Below, piece by piece: positions 58,781-64,000 of a stretch of 64,000 nt of DNA. The position numbers were made by a program, and so were the translations under genes. The notes under the pieces were generated by a model. The model saw only the letters and a program-made list of their open reading frames with translations, was not told the DNA's origin and made no database searches. The stretch comes from Pisolithus tinctorius. Lineage: Eukaryota; Basidiomycota; Agaricomycetes; Boletales; Pisolithaceae. The DNA lies in NCBI GenBank assembly GCA_024663395.1, contig JANFAH010000036.1, forward strand, positions 1 through 64,000, written 5' to 3'. Position 1 is the stretch's first letter. Each line of letters opens with the position of its first letter.

Positions 58781-59079
58781 GTTAGCCTAATGAAGGTATG
58801 AGTTTCTCAGTGTACAAAGTAATCACTTTATTAGTACCTAACAAAGGTATGAGTTTCTACACTATGTTAGTACCAAGTAAATGAATGAAAATGTAGCTAT
58901 ACTCACCTCAGTGTATGAAGGAATCATTGAGGTGGAAAATAATGGTGTGGAAAACTTATAGTACCATAATTAGTAAGTGGAGTGACATTGGAATTTAATT
59001 CTGAAGGTTGAAGAGAAATTCTGAGTGCTCTGGGTGAAACTCCAAGACATTACCATAAGTCAAGAATGCATACTTGACA
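58780..59079 (-). mobile_element. Probable copia 3' LTR (outer end not fixed)
   Basis: On the minus strand the element starts TGTCAAG at 59079, directly after a polypurine tract GAGGGGGAGTG (59090-59080). The far end is not defined because no second LTR is visible; 58780 is a guess. Confidence 0.45.
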
Positions 59080-59099
59080 CTCCCCCTCAATCAGAATGA

Positions 59100-59930
59100 A
59101 GTCCAAGTGTAGATGTGAAATGTTTCACCTTGGTGCTTGGTAAAGGTTTTGTAAGGGTATTGGTGACTGTGTCATCAGCAGGGCAATAAATAAGATGGAA
59201 GGAATGATTTTCCACAGCAAAACAAATGAAATGGTATCATATATTGATGTGCTTTGTGCAAGCATGGTAGCTGCCATCTTTGGTGAGCATGATGGCAGAT
59301 TGACTGTCAGAATATAGTGGAATAGGGTGTTTGAGTGGGTGGAAAACTTCACCAATGAGTTGTTGAAGCCATAGGCCCTCTTTGGCTGCATGGGTTGCTG
59401 TGACATACTCTGCTTCTGCAGTCAAAAGTGTGATGAGTTCTTGTTTCCATGAAGCCCAACTGATAGCTCCACCATCTAGTAGGTATGCATATCCACTTAT
59501 AGCACATTGATGCTCCCACAAAGCTCCATCTGCATCAGTATAGCCCATGAGGCCTCATTCTGTATTTCTGAATGTCAAAGCAAGTGCTTTTGTGCCTGAG
59601 ATATACATACCTGTAGATTCATTTTACAGCTTCCCAGTGAGTCATGTTGGGTGTGTTGTTGAACTGTGCAAATGTGGAGACTGCAAATGTGATGTCTGGG
59701 CATGTTCCAACAACAAGATGCATGAGGGAGCCAACAGTAGCATGGTAGGGTACATTTTTCATGTGTGCAGCTTCTTTGGCTGACTGCAGAATTTCTCCAT
59801 GGGAGAGTTTTATGCCAGGGTCCATTGGAATTGTGGATGGCTTGCAGTTGGTGAGGTTGTATTTCATTATGATGGTGTCATAGTTGTCCCTTGACTCTGG
59901 CCAGACTTGGTCTTGCACTTGTTCAGTCTG
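59100..59930 (-). pseudogene. Ty1/copia reverse transcriptase-RNase H remnant
   Basis: Minus-strand fragments carry the end of a copia pol. The first (59918-59619) has YHATVGSLMHLVVGTCPDITFAVS. The second (59548-59237) has YLLDGGAISWASWKQELITL, TAEAEYVTATHAAKEGLWL and LYSDSQSAIMLT, the RNase H part with its Asp. HFICFAVENHSFHLIYCPAD and TKPLPSTK follow near 59200-59110. The two main pieces are in different frames, with stops between, so the copy is dead. Integrase and upstream pol are absent from this window; the sequence to its right is gypsy-like. It lies next to a polypurine tract and LTR at 59079. Confidence 0.85.
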
Positions 59931-59939
59931 GCCTTGGCC

Positions 59940-60432
59940 TCACCAATCCTTTATTCCCAGATAGTCTAGCATGGTAAACACTGCTTTGCAGTGCATGTCA
60001 CTTTGGTTGAACCCTGCCTGGTCATGTCCCCAGTCTGCCCTGCCCTGGTCTCTGTTACCTTAGTCATACCTTACTAATACTAGTCTTACCAATTGTCTTA
60101 GCAATCCTTGCAAGACTGGCATTACTGGTCTCTGTACTATAGTCAGTCTCTAGTATATAAACCCATAGATACTTGGCTTGTACTCTCCAGTCTGAAATCA
60201 ATTAAGTTCTATCTGTAACTCTCATCTCAGCCTTGGACTTGGACTGAAACCCATGCAAGGGAATAGTGCTGTGTCCTCAGTCACTAAGTCCAATCAGTCC
60301 ACCTTCTGTATCTCTTCCCCTGACCCCAACCCCTTGGCCTCATGCCTGCTTTGGTCTCTGGTCTGGCCTCAACCTGGACTTTATGAACTTGACAGTATTT
60401 CAGACTTGCTACTTGTGTGGGTCTAACACATC
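59940..60432 (+). mobile_element. Possible 5' LTR/leader of the gypsy element
   Basis: Upstream of gag; CpG-poor, with a TATA-like AGTATATAAACC near 60160 and a CTGAAACCC word near 60250. I could not match it to a second LTR, so limits and primer-binding site are not fixed. Confidence 0.35.
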
Positions 60433-61809
60433 ATGGCAACAAAAACTCATTTCCAACCTCCCTGTGGCTGCTCTGCCACCAACCCCAACTCTGCCTCAGC
60501 CAGTGGAACCCACTGCAAGACAGCACTAGCTGCCTTGGGCACCACTAGGTGCTCTCCAGACCCCATCAGTCCTTTCAGGGGCTTTTCAGCCCAAACATCC
60601 AATACTCCCACCCCACATTGTCCCACTGCTCCCATCCCCAAGGATGACCCCAGTGATGATGGGCTGGGTGATGATAATAACAATGATCCTGATGATGATG
60701 ACCCCAGCAATGGTCCTGGTGATGATGGGCCTGGTGATGATAATCTGGATGAGGATGATCTGGACTTCCCAGACCCAGACACTGAACCTGCAGTTGCAGT
60801 CTTCAACAGCCTTGCAAAGGCCATCAAGCTACTGGCCTGCAACACCCATGCTAGCCCTGAGTCCTCAAGCAGGACCAAGTTGTGTGAGCCTGATACCTTT
60901 GATGGTACCAACCCCAAGAAGCTTTGTGCCTTCTTCATCCAGTGTAAGCTTAATTTTCAAGACCAACCCTGGGCTTTTAGGACCAACCATGCAAAGGTCA
61001 TCTTTACCCAGTCCTACCTCAAAGGCATGGCCTTAGAATGGTTTGAGCCAGACTTGCTCAGAGTTGAGGACCCTGATGACCAGCCTCTCTGGATGGACTC
61101 CTGGAGGGAGTTCATCCTAGAATTACAAACCACCTTTGGCCCCCACGACCCAGTTGCTGATGCTGAGAGCCAACTTGACCATTTACATATGAAAGATAAC
61201 CAGCACATCAACAAGTACATAGTTGATTTTAATCAGCTTGCTTCACAAGTCCAAGGCTATGGTGATGGTGCACTATGCCACCACTTCTACTCTGGACTCC
61301 CAGACTGGATCAAGGATGAAGTCTGTCAGGTTGGCAAGCCCCAGACACTACACAAGCTCTGCCACCTTGCCCAGGAAATAGATGCACACTACTGGGAATG
61401 CAAAGAAGAAATCCAATGGGCAAGTAAGCATCAGGGCTTGTCTGCCTCCAACAACAAGTCCAGCAGCTCCAGTAACAACAGTCAGTCCAAGGCTGGCCAG
61501 AACAAGCCCAAGACCAGCAGTAACCACACCAATTCTACCCAGTCCAAGCCGGCTTCATTGAAGCCGGGCAACAACAACAACAGCAACTTGTCCAAGCCCA
61601 AGCCTAGCAAACTCGGCAAAGATGGGAAGCTCACCCCCAAGGAATGCAAGCATCACATGGATGGAAACCTCTGCATGTTCTGTGGGGGGTCTGGTCATTT
61701 TGCTGACAAATGCCCCAAGAAAGCCAGAAAGGCCCAGGCTTGTGCTGCAGCCACCACTGAAGCCACACCAGCCTTGGGCTTGGGCTCTACCCCCAAGACA
61801 AAAAAATAG
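60433..61809 (+). CDS. Ty3/gypsy-type Gag with CCHC zinc knuckle
   Basis: 458 codons, intact. An acidic repeat region (DDDPSNGPGDDGPGDDN, near residues 75-110) precedes the Retrotrans_gag-type domain: EPDTFDGTNPKKLCAFFIQC, GMALEWFEPDLL, WREFILELQTTFGPHDPV, NKYIVDFNQLA. A Ser/Asn/Lys-rich linker leads to CMFCGGSGHFADKC, a CX2CX4HX4C knuckle for RNA binding. The ORF ends TAG immediately after seven A (61800-61806). That heptamer is a textbook -1 slippery site, and the -1 frame opens into the protease. Almost CpG-free. Its intact frame beside a broken pol suggests either recent inactivation or chance preservation. Confidence 0.88.
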   Translation: MATKTHFQPPCGCSATNPNSASASGTHCKTALAALGTTRCSPDPISPFRGFSAQTSNTPTPHCPTAPIPKDDPSDDGLGDDNNNDPDDDDPSNGPGDDGPGDDNLDEDDLDFPDPDTEPAVAVFNSLAKAIKLLACNTHASPESSSRTKLCEPDTFDGTNPKKLCAFFIQCKLNFQDQPWAFRTNHAKVIFTQSYLKGMALEWFEPDLLRVEDPDDQPLWMDSWREFILELQTTFGPHDPVADAESQLDHLHMKDNQHINKYIVDFNQLASQVQGYGDGALCHHFYSGLPDWIKDEVCQVGKPQTLHKLCHLAQEIDAHYWECKEEIQWASKHQGLSASNNKSSSSSNNSQSKAGQNKPKTSSNHTNSTQSKPASLKPGNNNNSNLSKPKPSKLGKDGKLTPKECKHHMDGNLCMFCGGSGHFADKCPKKARKAQACAAATTEATPALGLGSTPKTKK

Positions 61810-62708
61810 GTAGCAGCTCCCAGGACTCTGCACAAACCAGGAGCTGTGTTGACTCCAGTTGTGCAAACTTGGAGGCTTGTCTCAACATGTCTGCTCTTTC
61901 CAGTCCAAATTCTTTAACCCCATATGACACATTAGAAAATCCAGAACTACCTCAGCTTCATACTTTAGTGGACTCTGGTTCCACTCATTGTTTTATAGAT
62001 AATCATTTTGTTAATCAACACTTGTTTACCCCATACTTGGTCTCCCAAATCTGACTCCAGCTTTTTGATGGAACATCCACCTTTACCATAACCCAAGCAG
62101 TAGATGTCAATATCCACTTCACATCTGGCAATGTTACCCTGGTAACCCTGTTTTTAGCCCCATTGGATTCTGAGTGTAAGATAGTCCTTAGACATGACTG
62201 GCTCACCTGCTACAATCTGTTGATTGATTGGGTACTGAGCAGCCTAACATTCTGGACTCCTGCACAAGGAATGCCAACCCTGTTGACACCTCCTGTAAGC
62301 CCAGTTCCCACCAGCCTTCCTGACCCTGGTCCTAGTGACCAACCTGGCCTTGCACCATCTGTACCAGCCTCCAACTCCCCAGCTCACACCCCCCTGAAGG
62401 CCCCTCTTGTCTCCCTAATCAATGCAGCTGCCTTCATGTGTGCCTGCAGACTTGAAGGGTCTGTCCAGTTCCAACTTCAGCTCCACCCCTTGGACTCAGT
62501 TCAGGCCTGATCAGCCTTGGCTTCCCCTCCTCTGGCCTTACCCAATGTACTGGAAGAGTATCACAATTTTGCTGATGTGTTTAGCAAAGCCAAGGCTTTG
62601 GCACTCCTGCCTCACTGGGAGTATGATTTGAAGATAGAGCTTGAAGAAGGAACAACCCCACCCCTAGGCACCATCTACTTGATGTCACACACCAAAGGTG
62701 TTTGGTGA
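61800..62708 (+). pseudogene. Gypsy Pol fragment: protease and start of reverse transcriptase, with TGA breaks
   Basis: The frame -1 to gag runs from the slippery site to 62708 with two internal TGA stops (62052 and 62508). The retropepsin site is LVDSGSTHCFID near 61968; after the first stop it continues LQLFDGTSTF and SECKIVLRHDWLT, as in gypsy proteases. After the second stop come VLEEYHNFADVFSKAKAL and YDLKIELEEGTTPPLGTIY, the conserved beginning of gypsy reverse transcriptase. The frame then ends; the polymerase palm (YxDD), RNase H and integrase are missing, so this is an internal deletion. Both stops could come from CGA by loss of a CpG, in keeping with the surrounding CpG depletion. 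Confidence 0.8.
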
Positions 62709-63565
62709 GGTGGACATGGATGCAGCTGATGAATGGAGATGAAGACCATAGCCCTCATGTGAAGAAGGACAGCCAGAAATGTCAGCAGTCATCCCTCACA
62801 CAAGAACAAGTCATCAATGCCAAAGAAAAGGGAAGGAAGCAAGTTAAGCACCAATAAAAGTTCTTAAGTGCCCATGTATGGCATTCTGGTTTTTGATGTA
62901 TCTCCACCAATTCTGCAGATACCAACACCATTCCCACACTCACTTGTAGTGCTCAGCTATGCAATCCTACCTTCCAAAATTGGAAAGGATTTGTGCACTC
63001 CACACATTTCTACAGCACTCCCTCCAAAAGATGCTCATTTTGCTAATTCTTCTGATATGGCCACCTCCACATCAATCATTTTTCTTGTCCCCTTTGCTAG
63101 GGACAATGGCTACATATATCTACCAGGAGTTCCTACCAGCTTCCATCCTGAAGCATCTTGGTACATCCCATCCTCATCTGCCCCCTCTCAGCCCATCCAG
63201 CTTGGACAGCACATTCTTTTTGTCAGTATGACCTCTAGGAGGATGTTCTTTGGTCACCTCAGGTCTGTCATTTGCTTAGAAAGGTCTTATGTGGTTGTTT
63301 CAGTCTCTCCAGTCCAAGAAGCATATGGATCCTTCCTCCCTGCTCCCTGAAACATCTTCATACCAGTCTCATCCATCATTCTTCCAAAATTGTGACAGCT
63401 ACAGTATAATCTACTGTTCTCCACTCTCCCTGTTTGCATCCATGATGAGTATGATGCACATCTTGCCTCCTTATTGCAAGATACAGCAGATGATGCTCCC
63501 CCTTTGTCCTCTCTTCCAACAGAGCCTATTCATGAAGTTTTTACTTGCTTCACTGAGAGGACTGT
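62709..63565 (+). mobile_element. Gypsy element remnant, unassigned part
   Basis: Between the truncated reverse transcriptase and the polypurine tract. Open stretches (62868-63350, for example) have no retroviral motif I recognise. Confidence 0.4.
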
Positions 63566-64000
63566 AAGGGGGGGAAAGTTGTGATCCTTTATGCTCCTGT
63601 CACCCCACAGACCCCCAAAGCTTGACCCCTGTTGACATCTGATTCACCCTGTCCACTTTTGGATGTACTATATTGGCATCAGATCAGTGCTGCCTCTCTG
63701 TCATCCCACTTTGGCCTAGAAGCAATCTCTTCAAGATGTGACATGCACAGCCTCCCCCTAATGTGATTCCAGTGCACTTTCCCAGTTTCTGACATTACTT
63801 GACTCATACTTTGACATTCTGACTATCTTTGACTCACCTATTGCCAATACTTACCAATCTTTTGACCTTGCTTACTGATTCTTCACTTTTTGGCTTACTT
63901 ATCCTTACCAATTCTTTCTAAGATGATTACCCACTGCTTACATTCCTTACTCATCAGTTACCAATCACTTACCAAGCATTTTCACCTTGTTTTCCATAGG
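63566..64000 (+). mobile_element. Polypurine tract and start of a 3' LTR
   Basis: AAGGGGGGGAAAG (63566-63578) is a polypurine tract; TTGTGATCC follows, so a 3' LTR probably begins at 63579 or 63580 and runs out of the window. Confidence 0.6.

Overview
This window looks like nuclear DNA from a mushroom-forming basidiomycete (Agaricomycetes). The signs are genes split by many ~45-60 nt GT-AG introns, family content typical of that class (DUF6534 membrane protein, ML-domain TRP-like channel, sesquiterpene synthase fold, NACHT-WD40 STAND protein, PARP-E2 fusion) and both gypsy and copia retroelement remains. I saw no rRNA or convincing tRNA gene. Exon ends are read by eye from splice signals, so coordinates give gene spans.

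Left arm (1-14.6 kb): three minus-strand genes in tandem. In transcription order they are a ParB/sulfiredoxin-fold protein (13875-9276), an unrecognised protein (8904-6969) and a SNF2-type ATPase (5053-233). Two families of short dyad repeats sit only in their long introns and flanks. GGGCGTC-N3-GACGCCC occurs 18 times at ~70-80 bp spacing around and inside the SNF2 gene. A WWTGCGCAWW core recurs at exactly 26-nt steps in introns of the other two genes and upstream of the ParB-like gene. This is the best candidate for an undescribed system.

Repeat block (14.6-22.1 kb): two ~1.0-1.2 kb direct repeats, each ending in a covarying hairpin plus TTATTAGG, flank an unrecognised ~840-codon ORF broken by one TGA. 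Minisatellites, a G-rich satellite, 147-bp tandem units and ATCGAT-centred palindromes follow.

Central genic region (23-52 kb): TRP-like channel with three 1-nt insertions (-), beta-trefoil protein (-), full-length terpene synthase with lost metal motifs (+), two small serine-rich/membrane ORFs (+), a large Zn2Cys6 transcription factor (+), a small membrane protein (-), the DNA polymerase epsilon histone-fold subunit Dpb4 (-), 3-ketoacyl-CoA reductase (+), a DUF6534 protein (+) and a PARP-E2 fusion (-).

Right arm (53.9-64 kb): a NACHT-WD40 gene whose 3' half is almost free of CpG, continuous with CpG-poor retroelement remains: copia RT/RNase H with PPT and LTR (-), and a gypsy gag with a -1 frameshift site, a decayed protease and a truncated RT (+). 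The CpG loss and CGA-to-TGA type stops fit cytosine methylation followed by deamination.
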